Assembly (NCBI RefSeq): GCF_000577815.1 | Contig: NZ_CBYM010000020.1 | Span: 1 to 60,161 of the forward strand | From: Clostridium saudiense | GTDB lineage: Bacteria; Bacillota; Clostridia; Clostridiales; Clostridiaceae | Length of the DNA stretch: 60,161 nucleotides | Reading direction: 5' to 3' | Shown: piece by piece, positions 15,885-24,524 of the stretch | Position numbering within the stretch: the stretch's first letter is position 1 | Layout: each line of letters begins with the position of its first letter | The notes under the pieces: model-generated | The model's input: the letters and a program-made list of their open reading frames with translations, nothing else | What the model was told of the DNA's origin: nothing | The model's database searches: none | Position numbers and translations under genes: made by a program

Positions 15885-16055
15885 ATGAATATAATTAAAA
15901 TTTTAATGTATACTTTTAAAGTATTATTAAATGAGTCCATAGAGGCAAATGGAATTGGTAGCTTGGAGACAATAAGCATAAGTCAAAGATTAGACTTATT
16001 AGTACTAGAAGAACAAAAGGAAATATATAAGAGATACAAGCTTAGTATGGTTTAA
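15885..16055 (+). CDS. Spo0E-like aspartyl-phosphate phosphatase
   Basis: A 56-residue protein whose second half, ISQRLDLLVLEEQK, carries the SQxLDxLI signature of the Spo0E family. These small helical phosphatases dephosphorylate response regulators such as Spo0A~P and so delay sporulation. The upstream helix (KILMYTFKVLLNESIEANG) fits the first helix of the hairpin. The ATG at 15885 is chosen because GGAGG lies about 7 bases before it; an in-frame upstream ATG at 15852 has no site. It stands alone between the rhamnose and arabinose loci, just before a ROK kinase remnant. The partner is unproven. Confidence 0.7.
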   Translation: MNIIKILMYTFKVLLNESIEANGIGSLETISISQRLDLLVLEEQKEIYKRYKLSMV

Positions 16056-16082
16056 TAAAATAACAAAATACTATATTTAGTT

Positions 16083-16136
16083 AATGATGCTAATTTAATT
16101 GGAGCATTATATAATTATTTGGAACTAGAAAAATAA
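16083..16136 (+). pseudogene. Remnant of the ROK kinase 3' end
   Basis: These 54 bases read NDANLIGALYNYLELEK and stop. They match the last codons of the intact ROK kinase at 256-1164 (NDANLIGALYNFLGLEDKQ) almost base for base over the first 36 bases. No upstream part of the kinase remains. A hairpin terminator follows directly, so the tail of a former second kinase gene and its terminator survive. Confidence 0.75.
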
Positions 16137-16152
16137 TTGTAAAAATGAGTAG

Positions 16153-16202
16153 TGCCTTTAAGTTTATTTTATATAATGAATAAACTTAAGGGCATTTATT
16201 TG
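16153..16202 (+). terminator. Terminator after Spo0E-like gene and ROK remnant
   Basis: TGCCTTTAAGTTTATT at 16153-16168 pairs over 16 positions (one G-U) with AATAAACTTAAGGGCA at 16179-16194, followed by TTTATTTG. Confidence 0.75.
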
Positions 16203-16344
16203 TTGCATTTAAATATATGTTTTTTATCTTTTATATACTATTTATAATATTTTCATAAAATTCGTATGGTAAAAGGTATAAAATTAGGTTAAAATTAAAT
16301 TAAGAAAGAGCGATTGTAAGTACAATATGAGGGGGCAGTGGAAA

Positions 16345-17424
16345 GTGGAGAAAACAATAAAGTATATAGAAATATTTGAATATTATAGAGATAAAATACT
16401 TAATGGAGAAATGGTATATGGAGAAAAACTTCCTACAGAACAAGAAATAGGAGAATTATTTTCAGTAAGTAGACATACAGTAAGACAATCTATATTAGAG
16501 CTTGAAAAACAAGGGTACATTTATAGAGAAAGAAGCAAAGGTGCATATGTAGATAAATTAGAAAAAAGTAAAAAGACAAAGAGTAAAATGATAATAGTAA
16601 TAACAACATATGTATCAGAATATATATTTCCATTCTTAATAAAAGGAATAGAAGAAGTATTAAGCAAAAATGGCTATGACATACTATTATTAAGTACGAA
16701 TAATGAAAAACAAAAAGAAAGAGAACAGTTAAAAAAATTATTAGAATATGATGTTGTTGGAGCAATAATTGAGCCTACAGCTAGTGCGTTAGGTAATACG
16801 AATGAAGATTATTATAAAGAAATATCTAATAATAATATACCATATTTAATGATTAATGCAGCATATGATAAAGATAAACAATCTTATGTAGCAATTGATG
16901 ATGAAAAAGGTGGATATACTATTTGTAAATATTTAATTGATTTGGGGCATAAAAGAATTGCTGGGCTATTTAAGGAAGATGATGTACAAGGTATAGAACG
17001 TAAAAAAGGATATTTACGAGCTTTAGAGGAAAATAATATTGAAATAGACTCTACAATAGTTGGTAAGTTTAAGACATTTGAAGAAGATTTTTATATAGAT
17101 GGCTTTACTAGAAGCTTATTATGCAGAAATGATAGACCAACAGCTATATTCTGTTACAATGATAAAGTTGCTATTAAGGTAGTAAAGGTAGCAGAAGAGT
17201 TAGGATTGAAAATACCAGAAGATTTATCAATTGTAGGATATGATAATGATGCAACAGTATCAGCTGTTTTGGATTGTGGAATTACAACAATTTCTCATCC
17301 AAAAGAAGAGTTAGGTAAAAAAGCAGCTGAAATGTTATTACGTTTAATCAATGGTGAACAGGAAAAGGTTTCATATATATTTGAACCTGAAATAGTAGTT
17401 AAAAATAGTGTAAAAAGAATTTAA
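16345..17424 (+). CDS. araR: AraR-type regulator (GntR DNA-binding plus LacI-type sensor)
   Basis: A 359-residue chimera. Residues 1 to about 70 are a GntR winged helix (KLPTEQEIGELFSVSRHTVRQSILELEKQGYIYRERSKGAYV); the rest is a LacI-type periplasmic-binding fold (VAIDDEKGGYTICKYLIDLGHKRIAGLF, PTAIFCYNDKVAIKV, SIVGYDND). This is the domain make-up of AraR, the L-arabinose-responsive repressor. GTG at 16345 lies 9 bases after GAGGGGG at 16329-16335; the upstream ATG overlaps that site. The gene directly precedes the arabinose operon, whose leader carries two oppositely oriented AAATTGTACG elements. Confidence 0.93.
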   Translation: MEKTIKYIEIFEYYRDKILNGEMVYGEKLPTEQEIGELFSVSRHTVRQSILELEKQGYIYRERSKGAYVDKLEKSKKTKSKMIIVITTYVSEYIFPFLIKGIEEVLSKNGYDILLLSTNNEKQKEREQLKKLLEYDVVGAIIEPTASALGNTNEDYYKEISNNNIPYLMINAAYDKDKQSYVAIDDEKGGYTICKYLIDLGHKRIAGLFKEDDVQGIERKKGYLRALEENNIEIDSTIVGKFKTFEEDFYIDGFTRSLLCRNDRPTAIFCYNDKVAIKVVKVAEELGLKIPEDLSIVGYDNDATVSAVLDCGITTISHPKEELGKKAAEMLLRLINGEQEKVSYIFEPEIVVKNSVKRI

Positions 17425-17435
17425 AACATGTTAAG

Positions 17436-17483
17436 AAATGGCGTTTATAAATGACAAATATGTTATTTATAAATGCCATTTTT
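17436..17483 (+). terminator. araR terminator
   Basis: AAATGGCGTTTATAAAT at 17436-17452 pairs over 17 positions (one G-U) with ATTTATAAATGCCATTT at 17465-17481, followed by a short T run. Confidence 0.8.
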
Positions 17484-17529
17484 AGATTTTAAAATAATTA
17501 AACAAAAGAAAAATTTAAATATTTTTCCA

Positions 17530-17542
17530 GTAAAACATTTAC
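17530..17542. promoter_or_regulatory. Candidate cre (CcpA) site upstream of araD
   Basis: GTAAAACATTTAC matches the rhaB element (GCAAAACGTTTAC on its minus strand) at 11 of 13 positions and is itself nearly palindromic. Position and shape suggest carbon catabolite control of both pentose and rhamnose operons. Confidence 0.35.
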
Positions 17543-17567
17543 AAACAAATAAAAATTTGCTACCATT

Positions 17568-17585
17568 AAATTGTACGGAACATAT
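17568..17585. promoter_or_regulatory. AraR operator O1 of the arabinose operon
   Basis: AAATTGTACGGAACATAT resembles the Bacillus AraR box ATTTGTACGTACAAAT. The central CG is at 17576-17577. It is paired with O2 at 17614-17627. Confidence 0.6.
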
Positions 17586-17613
17586 GGAAAAATAAACAGG
17601 GTTTAATGTTTAA

Positions 17614-17627
17614 ATAACGTACAATTT
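17614..17627. promoter_or_regulatory. AraR operator O2 of the arabinose operon
   Basis: ATAACGTACAATTT contains, on the minus strand, the same AAATTGTACG half-site as O1. The two CG centres are 42 bases apart, four helical turns, which would allow cooperative binding on one face of the DNA. Confidence 0.6.
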
Positions 17628-17653
17628 GAGTGGGATACAACTTCTTAAGGCTG

Positions 17654-17685
17654 AGTCTAATTTAATATTTGGATTAAACTAGACT
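17654..17685 (+). other. 5' leader hairpin of the arabinose operon
   Basis: AGTCTAATTTAAT at 17654-17666 pairs with ATTAAACTAGACT at 17673-17685 with one mismatch. It ends about 15 bases before the CGGAGGGG site of araD and could protect the 5' end of the message. Confidence 0.4.
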
Positions 17686-17715
17686 GTATATATAAATATT
17701 CGGAGGGGAATTGAG

Positions 17716-18441
17716 ATGTTAGAGAATTTAAAAGAAGAGGTTTTTAAGGCAAATTTAGATTTAGTAAAACATGACTTGGTTGTACTTACATGGGGAAATG
17801 TTAGTGGCATTGATAGAGAAAGTGGACTTTTGGTAATTAAACCAAGTGGAGTAAGTTATGACAAAATGAAAGCTAGTGATATGGTAGTAGTTGATTTAGA
17901 TGGAAATGTAGTAGAGGGTGACTTAAGACCATCATCAGACACACCAACTCATATAGAATTATATAAAAAATACCCTAATATCGGAGGAGTAGTACATACT
18001 CACTCATCATTTGCAACATCTTGGGCACAAGCTAAAAGAGATATTCCTTCATATGGAACAACTCATGCAGATACATTCTATGGCCCAGTTCCATGTACAA
18101 GATCATTAACTAAAGAAGAAATTAAAGATGAATATGAAAAAAATACAGGTTCGGTAATAATTGAAACATTAACTGAAAGAAATATAGATGAATTAAGCGT
18201 TCCAGGAATTATCATTGCTAGCCATGGCCCTTTTGCTTGGGGAGAAACAGCAAGCAAAGCGGTATTAAATGCAGTAGTTTTAGAAGAAGTAGCTAAAATG
18301 GCAATAAGAACAGAAAATTTAAATAAAGATATTACTTCAATACCGTCTGAACTACAAGACAAGCATTATTTCAGAAAACATGGAGCAAATGCTTATTACG
18401 GACAGTCTAAAGTGAAGGTTAAAGAACCTATAACAAAATAA
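17716..18441 (+). CDS. araD: L-ribulose-5-phosphate 4-epimerase
   Basis: A 241-residue class II aldolase-like enzyme converting L-ribulose-5-P to D-xylulose-5-P. The zinc histidines are in [15 protein letters not shown] and [39 protein letters not shown] is the phosphate-binding front end and [16 protein letters not shown] is epimerase-specific. CGGAGGGG precedes the ATG. It is the first gene of the arabinose operon and the nearest to the AraR sites. Confidence 0.95.
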   Translation: MLENLKEEVFKANLDLVKHDLVVLTWGNVSGIDRESGLLVIKPSGVSYDKMKASDMVVVDLDGNVVEGDLRPSSDTPTHIELYKKYPNIGGVVHTHSSFATSWAQAKRDIPSYGTTHADTFYGPVPCTRSLTKEEIKDEYEKNTGSVIIETLTERNIDELSVPGIIIASHGPFAWGETASKAVLNAVVLEEVAKMAIRTENLNKDITSIPSELQDKHYFRKHGANAYYGQSKVKVKEPITK

Positions 18442-18517
18442 GTAAGTACAATTTAATGTAATTATGGATAAAAGATATTAAGTGGTTTAAAGGTAAATTA
18501 AATTTTGGAGGGGAATA

Positions 18518-20494
18518 ATGAGAGAAATAGAGATGCAAAGCATAAACACAATAAGAATGTTATCAGTAGATCAAATAGAGAAAGCTAACTCAGGACATCC
18601 AGGGATTTGTATGGGTGCAGCACCAATGGCATATACGTTATTTAATAAACATATAAACATTAATCCAGAGAATAGCAAATGGTTTAATAGAGATAGATTT
18701 ATATTATCAGCAGGACATGGTTCAGCACTTTTATATTCAATGTTACATTTATGTGGATTTGATGTAACTATAGAGGATTTAAAAGAATTTAGACAGCTAA
18801 ATTCAAGAACTCCAGGGCATCCAGAAGTTGGACATACTCATGGCGTAGAAGCTACAAGTGGTCCTTTAGGTCAAGGAATTGCACAAGCTGTTGGAATGGC
18901 AATGGCAGAAAAACATTTAGCCGCTAAATATAATAAGGATGCATTAAATATAATTGATCATTATACTTATGCAATAGTTGGTGATGGAGATTTAATGGAA
19001 GGTGTAGCAAATGAAGCTATATCTTTAGCAGGACATTTAGGATTAGGAAAATTAATAGTTCTATATGATTCAAATGATATTTGTTTAGATGGTAAGCTTT
19101 CAACTTCATTTTCAGATAATATTATCGATAGAGTAAAGGCTATGAATTGGCATACTATTAAGGTTGGAGATGGTGATACAAATGTAGAAGCAATTTCAGC
19201 TGCAATAGAAGAAGCTAAAAAGGTAACAGATAAGCCAACATTAATTGAGATAAAGACAACAATTGGATATGGAGCACCTAATAAGGGTGGAACTAATGGA
19301 GTTCATGGAGCACCTTTAGGAGCTAATGAATATTTAGAAGCTAAGACAAAGTTAAATTGGAATTACGAGCCATTTACTGTTCCAACAGAAGTAAAAGAAA
19401 ACTTTGTTAATGGTGTTATTGCAAGGGGAAAGAAAAAAGAAGCTCAATGGAATGAGTTAGTTAATAAGTATAGAGAAAAATATCCAGAATTTTATGATAG
19501 TTTGATAGCTGCAATTAATGGCGAGTTAAATATTAATTTTGAAGAAGTATTACCTAAATATGAGAAAAATGAATCAATATCCACTCGTAATGCTTCAGGA
19601 TTTACAATGAATGCGATTGCAAAGGCTTATGATGGTTTATTTGGAGGATCAGCAGATTTAGCACATTCAAATATGACTTACTTAAAAGAACAAGGTGATT
19701 TTAGAAAAGAATCTCCAGAAGGTAAGAATATTTGGTTTGGTGTAAGAGAATTTGGAATGTCTTCAGCTGGAAATGGAATAATGCTTCATGGTGGGTTAAG
19801 ATCATTTGTTTCAACATTCTTTGTATTTAGTGATTACTTAAAACCAGCTATAAGAATGTCAGCAATTGAAAAACAACCATTAATTTATGTATTAACACAT
19901 GATTCAATTGCAGTTGGAGAAGATGGACCAACCCATGAACCAATTGAACAATTAGCTGGGCTTAGAGCTATACCAAATGTAAATGTAATAAGACCGGCAG
20001 ATGCACATGAAACAAATGCAGCATGGCAAGTAGCTTTAGAAGATAAAGAAACACCATCAGTATTAGTATTAACAAGACAAAATATAAATGTCAATGCTGA
20101 ATTTAACTGTGTTGATAATGTTAGAAAAGGTGCATATATAATTTCAGAAGCATCACAAAATCCAGTAGCTCAAATAGTAGCAACAGGATCAGAAGTAGAT
20201 TTAGGAATAAAAGCTCAAAAAGAATTAGAAAACCAAGGAATATTTGTTGATGTTGTATCAATGCCTTGTTTTAGATTATTTGATATGCAAGATGAAGTAT
20301 ATAAGAATAGTGTATTAAAGACTGGAATTAAGAAGTTAGGTATAGAGATGGCTTCATCTTTTGGATGGAGTAAATATGTTGATGATGTATTATGTATAGA
20401 TACATTTGGGGCATCAGGTAATGGTAATGAGGTAATGAATTTATTTGGATTTAATAAAGAAACTGTGGTAAATAAGGTAAAAGAATTAATATAA
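18518..20494 (+). CDS. tkt: Transketolase
   Basis: A 658-residue full-length transketolase, a thiamine diphosphate enzyme of the non-oxidative pentose phosphate pathway. The ThDP motif starts at VGDGDLMEGVANEA and closes around YDSNDICLDG. RFILSAGHGSALLYS, GHPEVGHTHGVEATSGPLGQG and THDSIAVGEDGPTHEPIEQLAGLRAIP are typical. Placed inside the ara operon, it takes the xylulose-5-P made by AraD together with the transaldolase four genes on, so pentose carbon flows to fructose-6-P and glyceraldehyde-3-P. Probably a pathway-dedicated paralogue. Confidence 0.95.
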   Translation: MREIEMQSINTIRMLSVDQIEKANSGHPGICMGAAPMAYTLFNKHININPENSKWFNRDRFILSAGHGSALLYSMLHLCGFDVTIEDLKEFRQLNSRTPGHPEVGHTHGVEATSGPLGQGIAQAVGMAMAEKHLAAKYNKDALNIIDHYTYAIVGDGDLMEGVANEAISLAGHLGLGKLIVLYDSNDICLDGKLSTSFSDNIIDRVKAMNWHTIKVGDGDTNVEAISAAIEEAKKVTDKPTLIEIKTTIGYGAPNKGGTNGVHGAPLGANEYLEAKTKLNWNYEPFTVPTEVKENFVNGVIARGKKKEAQWNELVNKYREKYPEFYDSLIAAINGELNINFEEVLPKYEKNESISTRNASGFTMNAIAKAYDGLFGGSADLAHSNMTYLKEQGDFRKESPEGKNIWFGVREFGMSSAGNGIMLHGGLRSFVSTFFVFSDYLKPAIRMSAIEKQPLIYVLTHDSIAVGEDGPTHEPIEQLAGLRAIPNVNVIRPADAHETNAAWQVALEDKETPSVLVLTRQNINVNAEFNCVDNVRKGAYIISEASQNPVAQIVATGSEVDLGIKAQKELENQGIFVDVVSMPCFRLFDMQDEVYKNSVLKTGIKKLGIEMASSFGWSKYVDDVLCIDTFGASGNGNEVMNLFGFNKETVVNKVKELI

Positions 20495-20542
20495 AAGATT
20501 AAATATTTTTTATTTCATAAGAAGATGGGAGGATGAGAGGAC

Positions 20543-22150
20543 ATGAGTAGGTTAGAAGAAGTAAAAAAGACGATAGAATCTGGAAAAGCCGTTCTAGGAA
20601 TTGAGCTAGGATCAACTAGAATAAAAGCAGTTTTAGTAGATCAAATGGGAACTGTTATTGAAACTGGTGGATTTGATTGGGAAAATAGCTTAGTTAATGG
20701 GATTTGGACATACTCTTTAGAAGAAGTATGGACAGGGATACAAAAGTGTTATAAGGATTTATCAGATAAAGTCAAAGAAAAATATGATATTACTATAAAA
20801 AGATTAGCTTCAATGGGTATAAGTGCAATGATGCATGGATATCTTCCTTTTAATAAAGAAGGGAAGCAATTGGTTGAATTTCGTACATGGAGAAATAATA
20901 TTACGGGACAAGCAGCTGATAAATTAACAGACTTATTCCAATATAACATTCCTCAAAGATGGAGTATAGCACATTTGTATCAAGCAATTTTAAATAATGA
21001 GGAGCATGTAAAGAGTATTGATTTCCTTACAACTCTAGCAGGATATGTTCATTGGAAACTTACAGATAAAAAGGTAATGGGAATAGGTGAAGCATCTGGA
21101 ATGTTTCCAATTGACTTAGATAAGAAAAGTTTTAATCAAGATATGATTTCGAAGTTTGATGTATTGATAGCAAGTAATGAATATAGATGGAAGTTAGGAA
21201 ATATACTTCCAAAGGTTTTAGTTGCAGGAGAAGATGCTGGTGTATTAACTCAAGAAGGTGCATTACTTTTAGATCCATCAGGAGAATTACAATATGGTGC
21301 AAAGCTTTGTCCACCAGAAGGAGATGCAGGAACTGGAATGGTAGCTACCAATAGTGTAGCAAAAAAGACAGGAAATGTATCAGCAGGAACTTCAGCATTT
21401 GCAATGGTTGTTCTTGAAAATGAACTATCTAAAGTTCATAAAGAGTTAGATATGGTTACAACTCCAACTGGGGCCTTAGTCGCAATGGCACATTCAAATA
21501 ATTGTACATCTGATATCAATGCATGGATGGGAATCTTTAATCAATGCTTAGAAGCATTTGGAGTTAATGTTAAAGCAAGTGAATTGTATAAAACATTATT
21601 TGAAAAAGCTTTAGATGGTGATGATGATTGTGGAGATTTAATGTCTTATTGTTTTTATTCAGGTGAGCACGGGGTTGGATTAACTGAGGGGTGTCCGATG
21701 TTTTTACATCCCGCAAATGCAAAGTTTAGCCTAGCTAATTTTATGAGAGTTCAACTATATACATGCTTTGGAGCTATGAAGCTTGGTATGGACATCTTAA
21801 CAAAAGAAGAAAATGTAAAGATTGATAAGATACTTGGGCATGGAGGAATTTTTAAGACAAAGGGAGTAGCACAAAGTATTTTATCTGCAGCAATAAATGT
21901 ACCGGTAGTTGTAATGGAAACAGCAGGAGAAGGTGGTGCATGGGGAATTGCATTGTTAGCATTATATCTTGATAAAAAACAAGAAAATAATTCTTTAGAA
22001 GAATTTTTAAATAATACTATTTTTGGAGAAGCAGAAGCTATAACAATAGAACCAAATGAAAATATGGTTATTGGATATGAAAAATTCTTAGAAAATTATA
22101 AAAAAGGATTAACTATTGAGCAAGAAGCAGTAGAATATTTGAAAAAATAA
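20543..22150 (+). CDS. araB: Ribulokinase-type FGGY carbohydrate kinase
   Basis: A 535-residue FGGY-family kinase. The N-terminal LGIELGSTRIKAVLVD loop, the GDAGTGMVATNSVAKKTGNVSAGTSAFAMVV region and C-terminal ILGHGGIFKTKGVAQ ... TAGEGGAWGIALLALYL fit the clostridial L-ribulokinase group, which is distinct from classical proteobacterial AraB. Context between tkt and tal/araA makes L-ribulose the substrate. GGGAGG lies upstream of the ATG at 20543. Confidence 0.88.
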   Translation: MSRLEEVKKTIESGKAVLGIELGSTRIKAVLVDQMGTVIETGGFDWENSLVNGIWTYSLEEVWTGIQKCYKDLSDKVKEKYDITIKRLASMGISAMMHGYLPFNKEGKQLVEFRTWRNNITGQAADKLTDLFQYNIPQRWSIAHLYQAILNNEEHVKSIDFLTTLAGYVHWKLTDKKVMGIGEASGMFPIDLDKKSFNQDMISKFDVLIASNEYRWKLGNILPKVLVAGEDAGVLTQEGALLLDPSGELQYGAKLCPPEGDAGTGMVATNSVAKKTGNVSAGTSAFAMVVLENELSKVHKELDMVTTPTGALVAMAHSNNCTSDINAWMGIFNQCLEAFGVNVKASELYKTLFEKALDGDDDCGDLMSYCFYSGEHGVGLTEGCPMFLHPANAKFSLANFMRVQLYTCFGAMKLGMDILTKEENVKIDKILGHGGIFKTKGVAQSILSAAINVPVVVMETAGEGGAWGIALLALYLDKKQENNSLEEFLNNTIFGEAEAITIEPNENMVIGYEKFLENYKKGLTIEQEAVEYLKK

Positions 22151-22255
22151 ATAATAATACTTTGAGTTAATAGGATATGGTTAAAAACTTAATAAAATTA
22201 ATGTAAATAAAACCGTAAAGTTAAAAATAAATGGTTATGAGAGGGGTATATTATT

Positions 22256-22900
22256 ATGAAAATATTTATTGATACAGCTAGTATTGAACAAATTAAAAAG
22301 GCTAATGATATGGGGTTAATTGATGGAGTTACAACAAATCCATCATTAGTTTCTAAAGAAAATAAAACAATGGCAGAAGTAATTCCACAAATTTGTGAAA
22401 TAGTAGATGGACCAATAAGTGCAGAGGTTATGAGTTTAGACACTGAGGGAATGATTAGAGAAGCAAGAGAATTAGTTAAAATAAGCAAAAATATAGTTGT
22501 TAAAATTCCTATGACATTAGAAGGATTAAGTGCAGTAAGAGTATTATCTCAAGAAGGAATAAAAACTAATGTTACTTTAGTATTTAGCGTTCATCAAGGT
22601 GTTTTAGCAGCAAAAGCTGGAGCAACATATATTAGCCCATTCGTCGGAAGGTTAGATGATATTGGATTAGATGGTATGGATTTGATAAATGATTTAATAT
22701 TAGCAAAAGAAAACTATGGATTTGAAACAGAAATAATTGCTGCCAGCATAAGAACTAAGGAGCACATACTTCAATGCATATTATCAGGAGTTGATATTGC
22801 AACTATTCCATATGCCCAAATTGAAGATATGGCTAAGCATCCATTAACAAGTGCAGGTATAGAAAGATTTATAAGTGATTATAGTAAGGTTCAAAAATAG
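22256..22900 (+). CDS. tal: Transaldolase (small MipB/TalC type)
   Basis: A 214-residue small transaldolase or fructose-6-phosphate aldolase-like enzyme. It shows [31 protein letters not shown], the Schiff-base lysine in [47 protein letters not shown], and [24 protein letters not shown]. In the operon it works with transketolase on xylulose-5-P-derived sugar phosphates. Small-family members with this context are usually true transaldolases, but F6P aldolase activity is possible. GAGAGGGG precedes the ATG. Confidence 0.92.
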   Translation: MKIFIDTASIEQIKKANDMGLIDGVTTNPSLVSKENKTMAEVIPQICEIVDGPISAEVMSLDTEGMIREARELVKISKNIVVKIPMTLEGLSAVRVLSQEGIKTNVTLVFSVHQGVLAAKAGATYISPFVGRLDDIGLDGMDLINDLILAKENYGFETEIIAASIRTKEHILQCILSGVDIATIPYAQIEDMAKHPLTSAGIERFISDYSKVQK

Positions 22901-22933
22901 TGAAAATAATATGGTAAAAGGGGAGAATTAAAT

Positions 22934-24427
22934 ATGATTAATACAAGAAAATATAGTTTTTGGTTTGTAACTGGAAGTCAAGACTTATATGGTGAAGATA
23001 CATTAAAACAAGTTGCTTTAGATTCAAAGGAAATGGTAAATGGATTAAATGATGTTGAAGGAATTAAATATGAAATAATCCATAAGCCAACAGTAAGAAA
23101 TGCTAAGGAGATATATGATATATGTTTAGCAGCAAATAATGATGAAAGTTGTGCTGGTATTATTACTTGGATGCACACATTTTCACCAGCTAAAATGTGG
23201 ATAAGAGGTTTATCAATTTTAAATAAGCCACAATTACATTTTCATACTCAATTTAATAGAGATATTCCATGGGATACAATGGATATGGATTTTATGAATT
23301 TAAATCAATCAGCTCATGGAGATAGGGAATTTGGATTTATAAACACAAGAATGGGTAATAACAGGAAGGTTGTTGTTGGTTATTGGCAAGAGCCAGAGAC
23401 ACATAAAGAGATTAATAAGTGGATGAGTGTTGCTACTGGATATGTTGAAGGTAGAAATATTAAGATTGCAAGATTTGATGATAACATGAGAGATGTTGCT
23501 GTTACTGAAGGTGATAAGGTTGAAGTGGCAATAAAGTTAGGTTGGACTTGTGATGCATTTGGAATTGGTGATTTAGTTGAAGTAATCAACGAAGTTACTG
23601 ATGAAGAAGTTGAAAACTTAATGAAGGTATATGAAGAAAAATATGAAATTTGTGAAGCAGGAAAGACTGAAGGTTCAGTAAGAAATTCAATTAAATATCA
23701 AGCAAAAGTAGAAATTGCATTAAGAAGATTCTTAGAAAAGGGGGGCTATACAGCATTCACAACTAACTTCCAAGTGCTTCATGGTATGGAACAATTACCA
23801 GGACTTGCAGTTCAAAGACTTATGGAAGATGGATATGGATTTGGAGGAGAAGGTGATTGGAAAACAGCAGGATTAGTTAGATTAATGAAAATTATGACTA
23901 ATAATACTAGAACTTCATTTATGGAAGATTACACTTATAACTTTGATCCAGAAAATGAATTAATTTTAGGAGCTCATATGCTTGAAGTTTGTCCTACAGT
24001 TTCAGCTAATAAACCTTTAATAGAAGTTAAGCATTTAGGAATAGGTGATAAGGCTGCTCCAGCTAGATTAATATTTAACGGACAAGCAGGACAAGCAGTT
24101 TGTGCATCATTAATTGACTTAGGTGGAAGAATGCGTTTAGTAATTAATGAAGTAGAAGCAAAAGAAGTTGAAAAAGATTTACCAGAACTTCCAGTGGCAA
24201 GAGTATTATGGAGGCCAGAGCCATCATTGAAAGTTGGAGCTAAAGCATGGATTTTAGCTGGTGGTGCTCATCATACATCTTTTACTTATGAATTAGATTC
24301 AGAGCAATTAACAACATTAGCAGATATGTATGGAATTGAATCAGTAGTTATAGGAAAAGACACAAATATTAGGGATTTTGAAAAAGAATTAAAATTAAAT
24401 AGCTTATATTGGATGTTAAATAAATAA
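22934..24427 (+). CDS. araA: L-arabinose isomerase
   Basis: A 497-residue Mn-dependent isomerase converting L-arabinose to L-ribulose. The catalytic and metal residues are visible: Glu in GFGGEGDWKTAG, Glu in SFMEDYTYNF, His in GAHMLEVCP and His in AGGAHHTSFTYE. The front FWFVTGSQDLYGE is the family start. AAAAGGGGAG precedes the ATG. The hairpin at 24455-24487 separates it from the glycosidase genes downstream. Confidence 0.97.
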   Translation: MINTRKYSFWFVTGSQDLYGEDTLKQVALDSKEMVNGLNDVEGIKYEIIHKPTVRNAKEIYDICLAANNDESCAGIITWMHTFSPAKMWIRGLSILNKPQLHFHTQFNRDIPWDTMDMDFMNLNQSAHGDREFGFINTRMGNNRKVVVGYWQEPETHKEINKWMSVATGYVEGRNIKIARFDDNMRDVAVTEGDKVEVAIKLGWTCDAFGIGDLVEVINEVTDEEVENLMKVYEEKYEICEAGKTEGSVRNSIKYQAKVEIALRRFLEKGGYTAFTTNFQVLHGMEQLPGLAVQRLMEDGYGFGGEGDWKTAGLVRLMKIMTNNTRTSFMEDYTYNFDPENELILGAHMLEVCPTVSANKPLIEVKHLGIGDKAAPARLIFNGQAGQAVCASLIDLGGRMRLVINEVEAKEVEKDLPELPVARVLWRPEPSLKVGAKAWILAGGAHHTSFTYELDSEQLTTLADMYGIESVVIGKDTNIRDFEKELKLNSLYWMLNK

Positions 24428-24454
24428 AAGAAAAGGTTAAAGAAAAGTTAATAG

Positions 24455-24487
24455 GGTATAACTGGAAAATTAGATTTTCTAGTTATA
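24455..24487 (+). other. Intercistronic hairpin between araA and GH127 gene
   Basis: GTATAACTGGAAAAT at 24455-24469 pairs over 15 positions (one G-U) with ATTTTCTAGTTATAC at 24473-24487 around a 3-base loop. Only TTT follows, so it probably acts as a partial terminator or processing site that lowers expression of the glycosidase genes. Confidence 0.5.
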
Positions 24488-24524
24488 CTTTAAGGTTATA
24501 TTAGTAAAGCATGAGGAAGTTTTT

